64,000 nt of DNA from Phytoseiulus persimilis (GCA_037576195.1 CM075101.1:1674001-1738000); one strand, 5' to 3'. Counted from the first letter of the stretch, positions 24,201 to 37,902 are shown. Notes: generated by a model not told the origin, from the letters alone. A program made the numbers and translations.

Positions 24201-27200
24201 TCCCGAGTAAGAATCTAATCTGTTGCGGCGGTTTCGCTGAACGGCATCCGATCAGCTCTTTTGGCATTGCTCTTTTTTGGTGGAGGTTCCATGCGAAACT
24301 CAAGAACTCTGTGATTTTTTAGGTTCACCGTTTCCCTGCCATGTCGTGGATCTGTCAAGCGTGACAGTTTCTGGCGAAGGTGTCGATCGTTGTCCTCTGG
24401 GACAGCTGACCACATTCAAGATAAACACCGCCGAACAGGTGAGTGATCGTTTCCTAATCGGAATAATCCATTCTTCGGCTCTGACTCCGGTGAAAAATGT
24501 TGACCGTTCGAGACCCAACTCGGTCATTTGATCTGGGGGGAAAGCGTGAGTTTTCTTATTTCTCTTCACTGAGTAATTCACATTGCAGAATGTGGGTCAG
24601 CTGGCTATCAATGTCAGCGGGCCCAGCAGTGAGAGAGTGTCAGCCAAAATGATCGGCAATGAGAAAATTGGATACACAGTGGAGTACACGCCCAATGAAG
24701 TCGGTTAGTGGGAACGCCTTGTCACTTCCATCCCAAGAGCACTTGACAGCGTTCGTCCTCTTTTTTTTTTCCCCCCGCTCAGGAAACGACTGACATCTCT
24801 GCGCTCTTTTCAGGCGACTATCTGATCGATATCCGAGTCAATCATACCCCCATTCCCAATTCACCCTTCATTTGCAAGGTAAGTTCTGAGACTGCTCGAA
24901 GTCACCCTCTCGGAGACGTAGTCGCTCAAGACCAACCCGCTTAGTGATACTGAACCCTCGAGTCACGCCTCGGAGAAGCTTCTCGTGCGGGTTGGACGAA
25001 TGCGTTCCGAGGATTTATTTTGTGGTGTTCAAGAACCCCCTGCGGGAAGAATGTCAATGTTCCGTCGAACAAAGCTGGAGTGGAGCACTCGCAGCACAGC
25101 AGGTGCCAAATCGTGCTTCCGATCAACAGGTGTACGACCCTTCGATGGTGCAAGTCGGCGACATTGGGAAAGGAACAGTGGGGTTCCCGCTCTACTTCAG
25201 TATCGATGCGTCGGCAGCGGGAGCAGGGAACCTGGAAATCACGGTTTCCGTGGGAGGGCGTAACGTGCCAAATTACGTACAATCTGAAGGCAATGCTCGC
25301 TTCAAAGTCAACTTCAAACCAAGGTAATCGCGAGCGAACCGTTAAATATTCGCACAAATCCGGAAGGAACCGATCGGAGACTGACTAAATGCGTTTTTTT
25401 TCCAGTGAACCCTTGGTCCATTCAATATCTGTGAAATTCAACGGTGTTCCTGTGCCAGGGAGTCCGTTCAATGTGCCAATACAAGATTCGCAGCAGAGTA
25501 TGGTCAGTGGATCCTCTCTGCGCATGACCTCGGTTGCTCATGGGACGAGGTTCACTGTCGACACTAAAGGAAGCGAGAAGCCATTGAGAATACAAGCCAC
25601 TGGTGAGTACGTAGTCTATGATATTCTGGAGGCGTGTGCGTTGTTGCATGCGCTTCCGTTGTCAAACTGCTGTGCACGTTTCTCCTCTTCGCGGCTCGCG
25701 AACCTGTTCCATGTAATATGCAAAGCCATTGGTGCGTTTCCATGAGATGAGGGCTTTTATGCCCGCGAGCTGATTCAACAGAATTTGTTCGAGTCGCATC
25801 GAACATATTTCTCCAGGCTAGTCGGGTTAAAAAACCAAAAGGATCGCTGTCCAAGCGTCCAGGCTGATATGCAGCTTCCAGTTTGGAATACAAGACCTGA
25901 AATATTCTTATGTGGCTTCCACATCGGCCGGAGCATTGGGTCCACTTGGTGGAGCATCTGCGACGTCGACGCGAACGGATTTCCTCTCCACCTCCCGAGG
26001 AAAATCGTCATACGAGCAATGAATCAACGGTTCTCTTTGGGAACCCCACATCGTGAGATACATGTTTCCAGTTTATTCGCTTGATAGTGGGGGCGATTCT
26101 CGACAGCGCGTTGGGAGCCTGCGCAGAGAAGCTCAATGATCATCAATCAAGAACCCGTTTCGAACCATCGGGGGTTCGGGGCTCCTGAAAGTTTGTGGAC
26201 CACTGCTTCAAAGTTTCGAACGACGACGAACCCCCTTTCTCACGCGACGCATCCAAACAAAAAGCTGTTAGCATCTGTCACATGGTCATATAGGTCTCTT
26301 GCGACCTGACTGCGTTGGAGACCCTTGTCTGGTGGATTCGTTTTCCTCTCCACCTTTGGAAGAAGGTTCGAACCGTCGGAAAGTTATCCAATCCAATGAT
26401 AAAAGTGGTGAAGAGTTTCACTGGAACAAAACTGAGGAGAATCAGGAAAGGTTCGTGGGCGATCCAATCGTCTGTTTGGCAGACTCATCGTCTTCCAGCG
26501 TTGGCATTGCGGCTCGACAGTTCCGAGAGACCGCTCCAATCGAGTCAAGCGTTGACGATGAAGAACAAATGGCTTGGCCGTGCTTGAGACGAACGAGCTC
26601 GTTTGAAAACAAACGAGTTATTCGTGGATGCGGGAAGTGAAATAAGCTCTGCGGAGCTAGAATTCGGAAAACGCGTTCAAAGCGGAGACAAAAACTCCGG
26701 TCGTCGATCAAGCGAAACTCAGCTGTGAGCGGTCTCGTTCGTTCTAACGGTACCACTTCGGTTCGCGACCAAGCGAAAGTTGAGGATCACCGCTTCTTCG
26801 CCGTATGTTTCTCTCCGCACTGAGGGAGAACGAGATTTCACCAAATGGCAATCCGATATCGTGTTAAATTAGACTTGACTCGGAACACACATTTCTACTA
26901 TTTTGGGGATAAAACAAATAAGCGAGTGCCTTGTTTATAGCAGAACAAAGAGATAGCGGGCCTTGAAACCCCGGTTGAGCTGACCCGCTGAGAACGTTCT
27001 TCGATGCGGTTTTGTTCCTTCTCCAAACTAAACTTTCTCATTTGTTTTTTCTCTGCTTCATTTGTTTGATCTCAAATCACCAACATTTCTCAGGGATCAT
27101 ATCCAGGACGGGCGAAGGTCTCATCAGATGTGGATCGCCTAATGTCAGCTAATGAAATCGTCTCTAATACCGATCTGTCGGAATTCGATTTCAGCTCCAA

Positions 27201-30200
27201 GTGGTGCGAACATTCCGGTGTCACTGTCGAAAATTTCGGCGCACAGCTATGAAGCCGCGTTCCAGCCAAAAGAAGTTGGACCTCAGCAAGTCGCCATCTT
27301 CCTCGGTGACGAACCGATATCCGGCTCGCCGTATGTCTGCAACGTGTTCGACGTTAGCAGAGTCACAGTATCCAGCCTGGGGCGGGGCTCTGTCGGAAAG
27401 CCTGTTACGTTTGGTGGTGCGTGATCTCCGCATTCGAGCCTTCTAAGAAATATAATGAGGTTTTTCTCTCGCGATCCGATTCCCGCTGGATTGACCCTGT
27501 TCGGACTTTGATTTTCCCAATACTCCGCAGTCGACGCCTCACATGCGGGCGAAGGTACGCTGGAGCTCGTCGTGAGCACGAAGAAAGGATCCGTGAGGGC
27601 CGAGGTTTCTATGCGATCCCGTGGAGTGTACAACGTTACGTTCTTACCAACGGAAACCACAACTCACTTCGTTAATATCACGTTTAATGAAGAAGAAGTG
27701 CCAGGTCAGTGTCGGTGGAGCGTTCTTCCTCAACAGTATTCAATAAAAACTTGAGTCGTGCGTGGTAGAAGAGTGAGGCCGAACTGTGGCGGCACGAGAA
27801 TGGATCGGACGTGACGCTCTACTTATGGCTTTGCAAACGGCGAGCCGCTCAGCGAATGACATTTGATTCAATGACTCGCCGTCGCAATCAGAGCGGGAGG
27901 AAGGCGCGGAGCGCATGTCGTTCCCGCGTCGAAATGTCCGAATCGCGGGAGGGAAATGTTCAATCTTTATGACGGCCGAAGCATCCTTGACAGTCGAACA
28001 CACAAGACCCGCCGTAACGACACCCAACCCTCACTATCTCGCCTGGAACCAGCTGAGCAGTGGCTTTCAAACAACTAGTTCCACGGCCTCGACATCGAAC
28101 CTTGTTCGTTTGCTTGCTAGAACGCGTGCGACCTCGTGGAGTCAGATAGAGTGGCTCTTGGAACTCGATTGCGGTCATCAAGGTTTCGGAAATGAGTTGG
28201 CCACGGTGGCTTCCTTGTCTTCCATAGCTCTCACGAGTGTCGAAGGGGTGAAAAGTGTTCCGTGAGTTCATTAAACCGTCTCCCCAGATCGTGGGGACAG
28301 ATCGCGGGGCGGGTAAACGTATTCTCGAACGGAGGATCACTTGATCAGCCCAGTCCCGATTGAATCGATCAACATCTGCGGGCGTATAATTGCGATAAGC
28401 TAACGGCAGAATATAGCGACCACGTTGTTACCTCTGACGGCTCCCGTTGCTCGACCGGCCTACTCGATGACTGGCTGGCGGCTTTGTTGCTTCGGTGGTC
28501 AACTAGCGGCGAGCGACGCTAATTTATTTCATTCGCGTAACTTTCTGATCCAATGCGATGGAAGCGTTGTTTGCCTGGCTGCCGTCGACAAGAAGCGTGC
28601 GAGCGAGCGGGCGGGCGGGCGAGCCACCCAGTCGAGCAACCACCTAGTGAAGCTATCCACTTGCCCAGCTAAGCGAGCAAGCGTCCGTCAGTTTGCAAGA
28701 CCGTCCGCTCGCGGCTCGGTGTGCTTCACTCACTCCTTGGCTCGGGATTGTTATTCGGTGGCCAGTTTGTTGCTCAGTCGAGCTGTTTGCTTGCTCTTGA
28801 CGTCTGCGGTCAGCTGTCGGGTCGGTCATAGAGGTCTGACAGAAACAAATATCATCGAACAAGCTCCCTGTGCTCTCGGACTGTTGTGACTTGTTGGCGG
28901 AAGCCATCTCTCTTCGGTGCGCCTCCAATGTTCCATCTCCGATGAGTGACATCGAGACAGACTGAGTGAAAATGAAAGAAAGATCGTCGCTGCCAGCTTC
29001 CTGGATCTCAACCACGAGTAGGTTCAGACTCAGACGGCTGTATGGCTGAGGGGTCGAGAGCGGCCCCGGTAGTGTGCTTCTCCGAGATGGAGCCACGTTC
29101 ACGTCGAAATCTTCGGAGCAATAATTCAAGGACGCCTCACGGCACAGTTCGGGATGTGAAAATAGATTTTTGAATCTCGCAGGCAATCCGTTCAGAATTG
29201 AGATGGTCGACGTGCCACGTAACGGTCGAAAAGTTGAAGTTCGCGGTGAGAAGAAAGCAGTTGTCGGTAATCTCAGCGTTTTTGACGTGGAGGCCGATGG
29301 GGAGATCGCGGCGAAGATCACCGCGAGCAAAGATGCTCTCGTTCAGTGTTCGGCCACCCGAGTGGGACCTTCCACCTGGAGGTGAGTGCGAAACAAGTTC
29401 TTCTTCTTCTCTCCTTCCCCCATTTTCTTCGCGTTCGAGAAGGACAGTCGAGTACAAGGTGAACTGTCTCGTCGAACAGGATAGAGTACAAACCACACGA
29501 AGTTGGGACACACCTCGTGGAAATCCTTCAAGACGGTTACAAGGCGAAGAGTTTCCATGTGGCTGTTTCCGATCCCACGCGAGTCCGGGTTCTGGATCTT
29601 GATGACGGTATCGTGAACAAGGAGCAATCTTTCAGAGGTGAGCTTTTGAAGCCGATCAGCGGCATTGGCCTTATTTCTTTCTGAAAACGAATTAACCAAA
29701 AGATTTCTTCGACAGTGGACACGACTCGCGCGGGGAAGGGACAAATCAAGGTCGTGATTGCGAGCCACAGCAAAGAGGTTCCGCATCAGGTCAGCGAACT
29801 GGCGCTCGGCGTGTACAGAGTGACATTCACGCCGACCAAGGATGCTCCACATGTCATCGATGCTAGGTTCAACGGCACGGCCTGTCCTGGGCTCCCAGCT
29901 ACTGTCAACGTGCGGGACCCAAGCCGAAGCATCATAGCCCACGGAACCTCTCTCAAATCCGCACAAATCGGGAGGCCGAACAAATTTTTCATTGAGACGG
30001 GTGGCTATGGTGACGCGAAAGACTTCGATATCTTGGTGTCCTCCCCTTTGAATTCACCTCTACCGGTCAAGTGCTTCTTGCAAAAAGATTCCAGTCTCAT
30101 GGTAGAGTGGCAGCCGAACGAAACAGGTAAGTTCTGCAATTCAATCCGTAACATCCAGAATCGCACATTCTCGCTCGAAAACCGAATCGCCTACTCTCTC

Positions 30201-33200
30201 CCGTTGGACTACCCCCGACCCCGCTGGCGCCGGAATCAATCAACCTAACACCAAGCCTCGAGCCACCACCTGTTCGATCCTTCCGGACGAGAGGGGAGCT
30301 GGCGGGCTCAGTATTTCGTTGGGATTTCATCGAGTTATGATTGTGAATCGCTCTTCCAGGCGTTCACAAGATTGAAGTGCTGTACCGGGGCGAACCTGTG
30401 AACGGCTCTCCATTCAAAAGTCAGGCTTTTGACGCGACGAAAGTCCATCTGCAGCAGATCAGCTCGACGAGCTTCAACGTGAACGAAAACATTTCCATAG
30501 CGCGTGAGTACGAAATTCAAGTAGAACGTGGAAAGCCACGGGCATCGATTGGCAGCAGGACGCCGCTGAAAGGAATGACCTCCATCCACAGTGAATCGAC
30601 GAGACGCTGGGTACGCAGAATTGGACGTAACGGTTACTTCGCCTCTGGGGCGGAACCTTCCCATAGAGGTTAAAGGCTCCCCCGATGGAGAGGTTATAGA
30701 GTTCACGCCGTCCGTTGCTGGCAAATACCGAATCGCTATAAATTATGGAGGAATAGCGGTGCCCGGGAGTCCTGTGACATTCATCGCTCATGACTCTGGC
30801 AGCCCGAAAGTCACAGGACAAGGCTTGCAGAAAGGCCTCAAAGGCACCATGTCTTCATTCCGAGTGGATGGCCGTGGGCTATGGGGAATGCCGGAAATCC
30901 GGATCGAGGGACCGACTTCAGAACCGGAGCTCAAGATCAAAGAGCTTGAAGAAGGTAACGTTTTTCCTCTATGCTCAGCTATTCAGTGGCCACACCCACC
31001 ACCTGCAAACAGGGCTCGGTTGAGACAGTTCCGCTCTCCAAAGGTCTCTACACTGTCGCCTATCTTCCGTTGGAAACGGGCATCTACGAGATCACGATCC
31101 GCTGGAACGGAAAGGACGTTCCCCATTCTCCATTCAAAGCGAAAATCACAGAAACAAAACAGATCAGCTGTATTGGGGGCTGGAGCCGTTTCCTGGACGA
31201 GAACGGTCTCCTGAGATTCATCGTCGGCGAAGAAATGAGTATCCCGCTCGAAGTCGGAGACACCAACGGGAAAATTGTCGCAGAACTCAAGACGCCGAAC
31301 GGAATGGTCATACCGGTCAACGTGGAGAAACTGAATTCGAGTCGGGTGCGGCTGTACTTCACACCAATCGAAACAGGTCAGAAGCGAATTCATGGTTCTT
31401 CCGACTGCGAAAAAGTGAACACAAAGAGCATCTGCGACTACGGTTCGGATTTACCAATGCCAAGTTGGGATCTTCTCCCCGAAAGCGTTGTGTTGAGATC
31501 CTCTCCCGCCGCGGAATCCGCAGCGGCATCCGTTAAATGAGCCGTCAGTAGACCACCGTTTACCCCTGGATCAAGATCGCTGAGGACCTTCATTCTTTTT
31601 CGTCCCTAGGGAGCTACGTGCTGACAGTTCTCCAAAACGGCATGGCGGTGGCAAACACTCCGATCAAAGGGCGTGCCACAGACCTATTGAACGGGTTCCA
31701 CGGCGCTGGGAGTTTGGATCTTTCGAGAGTTATTGTGAAAGGAAACGGTTTGATTTCGGCCCGAGTCGGTGAGAAGGCCGAATTCGTCATCGATGGTTCT
31801 TCGCTGCAACACCAAGGTGTTCCTCGTGCTGTGCTTCAGGGTCCGAGTGCGGAAATCGGGGTGCATATCCAGCCGATGACGAACGACGTGTACCGGTGAG
31901 AAGACTCGATTGATATGAGATGTAACGTCATGAAGCTCCTCCGAACAGCCTGCAAGAGGTGCGATTGGACTTAAGCTAAGACTTTCCCGCTTTTCAGGGC
32001 TTGCTTTACTCCCACGCACACCGGCTCCTACCAGCTCAACGTGTACTGGGGGGACAACTTATTACCGGATTGTCCGTATCAGGTGACTGTTGGAGCCATC
32101 TGCGATGCATCAAGGGTCGTTTGTGCCGGAGACGGCCTGCTTGGAGGAGTAGTCGGAAAAGAAATCAAAGCTTTCATCGATACGAGGAAAGGTGCGTACC
32201 TCAAAAACTCATCCTCATCCTAGTTGAGATGTCGCGGGAAGGACCAACGCGCATTGTTCCTAGAAGAGATTCAAAGACGTCTTCCGTTTTGTAATAGAGC
32301 CTTGCGGTTAGCGTCACTGTGATTATTTTCTGTGCCCCATCGGGTCGCTATTCCCATTACCAGACAGACGGGTAACGGAAAAACGTCGGATCATCGGTGG
32401 TATCGGCTCAAAGGTTCAAGGTCGTCTCGGAGCAGAAAAATATTCTAATTTGCAATAACCGTTGCTCGCATCGAATATCAAACACGTTATTCATCAACGG
32501 CACCGTTGGAAATCTCGAGAAGTCTGAGATCTCCTTCGAACAGGAGTAGTTTTATTATTATGACTGTCACAAAATTAGGACGGATTAGTTCCAGTCTCTC
32601 GCTCTCCACAGAGTAGAATGAGGCCCTTAGCCTCAACAGGAGGGCGAGAACATGATCCTGGATGACTTCGATGCACAGGATGAGATCGTTGAGAAATTGA
32701 GCTTCTCTGATGAAGTGAAATTTCTTCCAGGAGGGCCAGGTGAATTGACAGCGCATTGCTCAGGACCCGCGAAGATGGCTCACTGCGAACTGTTCGATCA
32801 TCGCGACGGTACTTTCACCTTGTTCATAAAGCCGCAAGAAGGAGGACGTCATCTGTTGAACGTGAAATACGGAGGCAGTCATGTACCGGGTAAGTTCCGC
32901 GTTCTCGATCGAGAAGGAGAATCTGGTCGCGAGCTCATTGAGTGTTTCCTCAAGTACTGTTTCACCGCGCAGGATCGCCTTTCACCATGAAAATTTGTGG
33001 AGCTCCCGATGCATCGAAAGTACGCGTCTACGGGCCGGGAATCGAACCTGGCGTTCTGGCCCTCTATCAGAGCCGCTTCGTCTGCGACACGAGAGGCGCT
33101 GGCGCAGGACAGCTAACGGTCCGCATAAGAGGTCCCAAAGGAGCCTTCAGAGTGGAGATGCAGCGGGAAAACAACAAGGACCGAACTATTCTATGCAAAT

Positions 33201-33394
33201 ACGACCCCACGGAACCCGGTGACTACCGAATCGAAGTCCGATGGTCTGGAGATCACGTGACGGGAAGTCCGTTCCTCGTTATGATCTTCGACACCCAGGA
33301 AGAACTAAGTCGTCACCTGCAGCAACTCAAATTGAGTTCCCCGCCATCGCATGGCCTTCAGCAGCCACCCCTCCTGCCAATGTTGGGACACTGA
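21247..33394 (+). CDS. Filamin-family protein with about 19 filamin repeats; 26 exons, 5' end unresolved
   Basis: Exons are 21247-21439, 21535-21762, 21937-22081, 22215-22615, 22895-23071, 23358-23461, 23567-23702, 23811-23951, 24039-24206, 24323-24438, 24589-24703, 24814-24878, 25130-25323, 25406-25602, 27195-27416, 27531-27704, 29183-29381, 29480-29637, 29716-30126, 30360-30503, 30592-30954, 30987-31376, 31610-31895, 31998-32191, 32731-32889 and 32973-33394. From the first ATG in exon 1 (21265) this gives about 1827 residues. About 19 immunoglobulin-like filamin repeats follow one another, each ending in a VPGSPF-like motif (VPGSPF, VPSSPF, IPNSPF, VNGSPF, VPHSPF, VTGSPF). Filamins cross-link actin and scaffold membrane receptors. 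Two CH domains normally open the protein; none is seen here, so either the ABD exons lie elsewhere or this is a short, rod-only form. Cheerio and jitterbug are the insect relatives; I cannot say which this matches. Introns 25603-27194 and 27705-29182 hold no recognised gene. Confidence 0.9.
28590..28690. repeat. GC-rich low-complexity run in a filamin intron
   Basis: Words of the type GCGAGCGAGCGGGCGGGC repeat imperfectly inside the 1.5-kb filamin intron. A looser run of similar words lies at about 18300-18385. It looks like simple-sequence drift rather than a mobile element. Confidence 0.45.
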
Positions 33395-33875
33395 TTCACG
33401 AAATTCGGAGCACCGGATCATCAGCTCATTCTCTGGAACACCACTGCTATCGCTTTGGTCGATGAAGCAGCTTCATAACGAACGCCGCCTGCCATGCAGT
33501 GTCCAACGCACAAGCGTTCCATGTCTGTCTTTCCGCTAGAATCTCACAGCTCGTAGTAGGGTGGATGCGTCGTAGCACAATGGGGCTAAGCTCAAGACGG
33601 AACGGACGGACACATTATAGCACAAGGATCCGATATTCAGACATTCCCTCACTCCACGTGACCACTTGTCAGATACGCATAGGATGAGCGTCACTTATAC
33701 AGCACTCGAAATCGCTGCTGAGCTTTTTTCAAACTCAGCCGAACGCGTTCTCTGAATTTTCCTGATATTGGACTCGACCTTGAATTAATCCAATTAATAT
33801 AAGCAATTCTGGTTCCCTCAATTGTGAGGGGCGCCCGATCCTCTTCAACGCCATTCGACAGTTACTGTCAGCCAG

Positions 33876-33881
33876 AATAAA
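33876..33881 (+). other. Poly(A) signal for filamin
   Basis: AATAAA lies 482 nt after the filamin stop codon. It is only about 127 nt from the opposing signal of sphingosine kinase, so the two 3' ends nearly meet. Confidence 0.6.
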
Positions 33882-34007
33882 AGTTAGTAACATTGGTAAC
33901 AAACCGAGGCTCATGTGATTTGAATCGATTCAGTTATTTCAAGCCCTTCGACGGATCTCTGAAATGAATCACAGTCACGCCGAGTGTTGCTTCTTAAATG
34001 CGTTCAG

Positions 34008-34013
34008 TTTATT
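34008..34013 (-). other. Poly(A) signal for sphingosine kinase
   Basis: TTTATT on plus is AATAAA on minus, 493 nt beyond the sphingosine kinase stop codon. Confidence 0.5.
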
Positions 34014-34505
34014 CAACCTTGCGAGTACAACGCGAGCAATGTCAGAAGCGATCATCTCTATTTAGACGATTCGTCGTCCCTATCTATCTTGATCTAGCAA
34101 TCGTGTGCGATTATTGCTCTAGAGTTTTTCTGCTTTGAGAAGAGAGAGGATTCTCGGCTGTTCACGCAAAACGGGAAGATGCGAAGCGCGCACTACATGC
34201 GTGGGTTCTCAAACTCAACGGGCTCTCAACATCAGCGGAATTCGTGTGCGCGGCCTGATGCCAGGTAGTTGCGAAACAATATTGCTAGGCGGAATCAGAG
34301 TCAGCCCCTTCTATCATCTAGAGCAACTCTGCCGCCAGTCATTCTTGACGAAAAAAGTGTGACGCGACTGACAGGCTTTCATTCTATTCCTTACTTCGGT
34401 TCCAGGCATTCTAGTTCATTGCTGATAATATGATCGTCATCAGCTATCGGAATATTCATCACAGGTTTCGGGAATCGATTATTGCTAGAAGTGGTTGCGG
34501 TGTGA

Positions 34506-37500
34506 CTAGAAAGACAGGATCCGGGCTTTACCGGCGAGTACCCTGCCCTGAACCACATCGGTGTGAGCTATTTCTCCATCGATCGTGATAATACTGTCGT
34601 CGAAGCTCTCGAGACGGAAGGCCCGCACGGGGATTATTTTGACCCAGGGCAAATCCACGTGCTTTCCGACTTCTTGATTGATGAAGTAGGAGAGAATTTG
34701 CCTCCTCGATGCTCCTCCCTTGATCATCATCAGCCAAGTTATGCCGTCGTCTAGTCGAGCTTCTGGTGCGAAGAATAGTTTGGTACCGAGATGACTGACG
34801 AGCGAGGAGTATATTATGACGAAACGGCCTTCCTCAACAATCCAGTCGTCCGGCACCTTCTCTTCGAGCGTCGGGAACGAGTAGCCAACCGTCTCGTTCG
34901 CGTTGGCGTCCGGTCCCCCGATGAGCATTTCATTGTTGTTTCTCTGGAGCTCGAGGCTCAGGCAGGGCGAATTCTCGATCGAGATTTGTCGTTCTTCTGT
35001 GGAAAAAAATATCGGAACATCTCGATTACATATTCGGACAGATTTCCTGGATCGGGCTGGAATGCCGACCGGAGAACCAGCGTTTTCGGTTTTATTCTCA
35101 CCGATTCGACCGATTTCCTTATCATCGACCCGCTCCAACACAGCCTCACGGAGTTCTTGACTGATGCCGGCCATCACGCTCCTCGATCGAGTCATCCTGG
35201 AACGATGGAAAGTCAGATGAGAAACGACTGTGTCGACCTAAAAATCAACGGAACTCTCGGCTCACAACGAAACGTGGAACGAAATCTCAGAACGAACTCA
35301 CCGGCTGAAGTTCGAGCCGTTCGTGCCTTGACTCGACGAAGGCATTTCATCCGGCTCCGCACCGAAGGCGAACGTATTCATTGGAGGCGGGGGTTTTCTG
35401 GGGATGGGGACTATGTTCTCTTCGCGGGAAAGCACCTCACTGTTGGGCACAGAGGATTTTTTCGTGGCCGGGGAAGTTATGACCCGTCTATCCTTAGCCG
35501 GCATGTACGAAATTCGGCCGGAATAAGTCCGCAAATCTGCAAAATATCCGCCTTGGAATATCAAGTGCTGCCTGCGGGCCCCGAGGTAACAAACAATTCT
35601 CGAAGTCGACTCACTGAAGATCCTCCAGAAGGCCCACAGTGTGAATCTGATCTCTCCGATGGATCGCAACTTCTCCGACTCGATGTCTATGTCTGACATG
35701 ATGCCCCAGCCGAAAGACAGCAAGGAATATATCGGTGGCTTGTTGGGCGTTTCGATGCGGAACATGTCCACCGGCTGTACGCGGCCTTTCACGCAGGCCA
35801 AAGTACAAGCCAGTATCGGATCGACCAGATACGGCTCCCTGGAGCATTTGCAATGGAACAAGTGACCAACAAAGTCACACCTCCGATCGGTTGACCACAG
35901 AATGGGAATCATGCTCGTGACCCTAAGGGACGGACCGGTTGTGAAACTCACCCCGAGGCGTGGCAGATGGATCTTGCTAAGCCGTTCCCAGATCCTCCCG
36001 GAATCATGCCGATGGGTATCTTGATGGCCTCTTCAGCATCTGGCCGTTCCATGAGTCCGTTGCACACTTCGTGAAGGAGTCCATCTCCCGATATGATTAT
36101 GATACCGCACCACTGATCCAGTTCGAGACTCCGGACGAAGTCTTTCGCGTGATTTATTCGCTCTGTGAATGGATTTGCGTCATGAGCTCAACAGGTGACA
36201 GATCAGCTACACTCGCGTGGAGCGATCTCTAATTGGAGTCCCTAAAATCATTCCGCTGACAGGGGCGTACTCACCAGTGACGAGCAGCAAATGTGAAATA
36301 TCCGCTTCCGACAGAACTGGTCTCACGCGTTCCAAGAATATTTCCAGACTTTTTCCAGGTCCGGACTTCGGATTCACGAGGCACAGATACCGTCGCTGTG
36401 CAGGCAAACATTCCGGTATCGGTGGCTCGTCTCCAGCTGTAAAGCAATCAGTGGATGTCTGTTCTTCCTCTTGAAATACATACGAATCGTCCCCTTTATT
36501 CGAACTTTCCACTTCGATTGTTACCGCAGCGAACTTCTTGAATATTTCAATGTTTACACTCGATAAAGATCGAACAAGCCCCGCAAGTGACGCAAATAAC
36601 TCGTCCCAGCATCGAACTGATCTTCGAAGCATATCGAGCGCTAACGCCGAAGGAAGCCCGAAGGTAAGTTTTGCCACATTGTGTTTTATCCGGTCAAAAA
36701 TCGTTCCGACCGATCTCTCCTCGGACACTTGCGTCGCTCTGTGAAAATCACTGGAGCGAGAATGGGCAAAGACTTCACGGGAAACCAGCTGCAAATTCGT
36801 TAAGTCACGTCTCCGCATCGATTGAAGAAACACTCGGAAAGAGGAAACGAGAAGGTCCGACTGGATCCGCGGATGCGATGCCGAATCTCCGCACCAGGAC
36901 TCATCCACTCGACCACACCACAGGTGGCCGTAGCGAGACTTCTCTCATGTTTGAAAGGATCGGGAGTTTACGTTCCCACGAAACAGCCATCGGCTTCCGT
37001 CGACGATATCGTTCAACTCAAGCTCTTCATCGAGCTGCTTCCCAGCACACCCAGCCTCGGGCAAATGACAAAGTACGCTGCCAAGCCAAGGCCGATCCAA
37101 ACGTGATTTTCTCCCGTACGCTAACACGACGCTCGGGGTTAGTCTTCCGTCCGACCGTTAGTTGGGGACTTCATCCATATTTTCTCAGATGGAGAATGGC
37201 TGCTCCTCCGAGGGTCCACAGAAGTTCGAGGCTTCGGACTGTCAGGTGTCGAATTACCGCGACAAAGGCGGAAACGCTCAAGACTTCCAAACAATGATTG
37301 GAGACGTTCTTAGCGCTCGACACTGTCTTGAGTGACTGCTTCATACCCGTCCTCTCAGTCATGAGGATGATCGAATAGTACTCACGGTTCTCCACGAGAA
37401 AGCGATGTCCTTGCAGCAGCCAGAGTACGGCGCTCTGCCATTTCCGCGCCACTCGGAGATTGTTGTCATACGTAGCACAAATATCCACTTCGAAGATATA

Positions 37501-37902
37501 GGTATGCCTCTGTCGAACCAAACCTCCTTTGATTCCCTTGCGAGTCGCCAGATGGTAGGCGTAGATGCAGAAGAAAGCGGAGTCTTTCGTCGTTCCGGCG
37601 TCCGTGTGCGCATCGGAAAATCGCATAACATGGCATCCAATCACGTCGTCGAGCCGAACTTCGGTCAAATTGCCTGTAGGCCACCCAGACGAAGTTCTTT
37701 GTACCGACTGCGACGCAGTCCTCACAGACGGCTGACAACGAAAAAAGAAAGCGCTGCTGAACGTTCATCGAGTTAACCCACCTTTCGCTTGGAAAACGAA
37801 TTCATCCTCGAAAAGCTTCAATTGATAGCGCACTCCGGTTGTGTTTGGGTAGCGATGATAGCAGCCATCCAAGATGACAAGCTCCTCTTTCTTGCTCGTC
37901 AT
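34506..37902 (-). CDS. SPHK: Sphingosine kinase, 8 exons
   Basis: Exons in coding order are 37902-37782, 37673-37386, 36436-36275, 36162-35952, 35838-35615, 35536-35302, 35196-35150 and 34996-34506. Every phase agrees and gives 592 residues, within the range of insect and vertebrate enzymes. Residues 1-136 form the N-terminal region that precedes the catalytic part in this family. The catalytic domain starts with LVNPKSGPGKS (P-loop-like nucleotide site, about residue 155), then SGDGLLHE at about 215-222 (family motif SGDGxxxE), and IPGGSGNGLA at about 248. C-terminal blocks WGIMSDIDIESEK, RTYSGRISYMP and the closing FRLES..DGE match the C5 region. The enzyme phosphorylates sphingosine to sphingosine 1-phosphate with ATP. 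Between the core blocks is a Pro/Ser-rich insert (about 350-410). Intron 2 is long (949 nt). Ceramide kinase is less likely because the C-terminal blocks fit SPHK. Confidence 0.94.

Noticed and set aside
27094-27115. Extra small filamin exon before 27195
   Set aside because: Skipping it joins exon 14 to exon 15 in phase and gives a better filamin strand; including it breaks the repeat.
33030-33055. tRNA-like GGGAATCGAACC word
   Set aside because: It is inside the last filamin exon and reads as protein in frame; no cloverleaf was seen.
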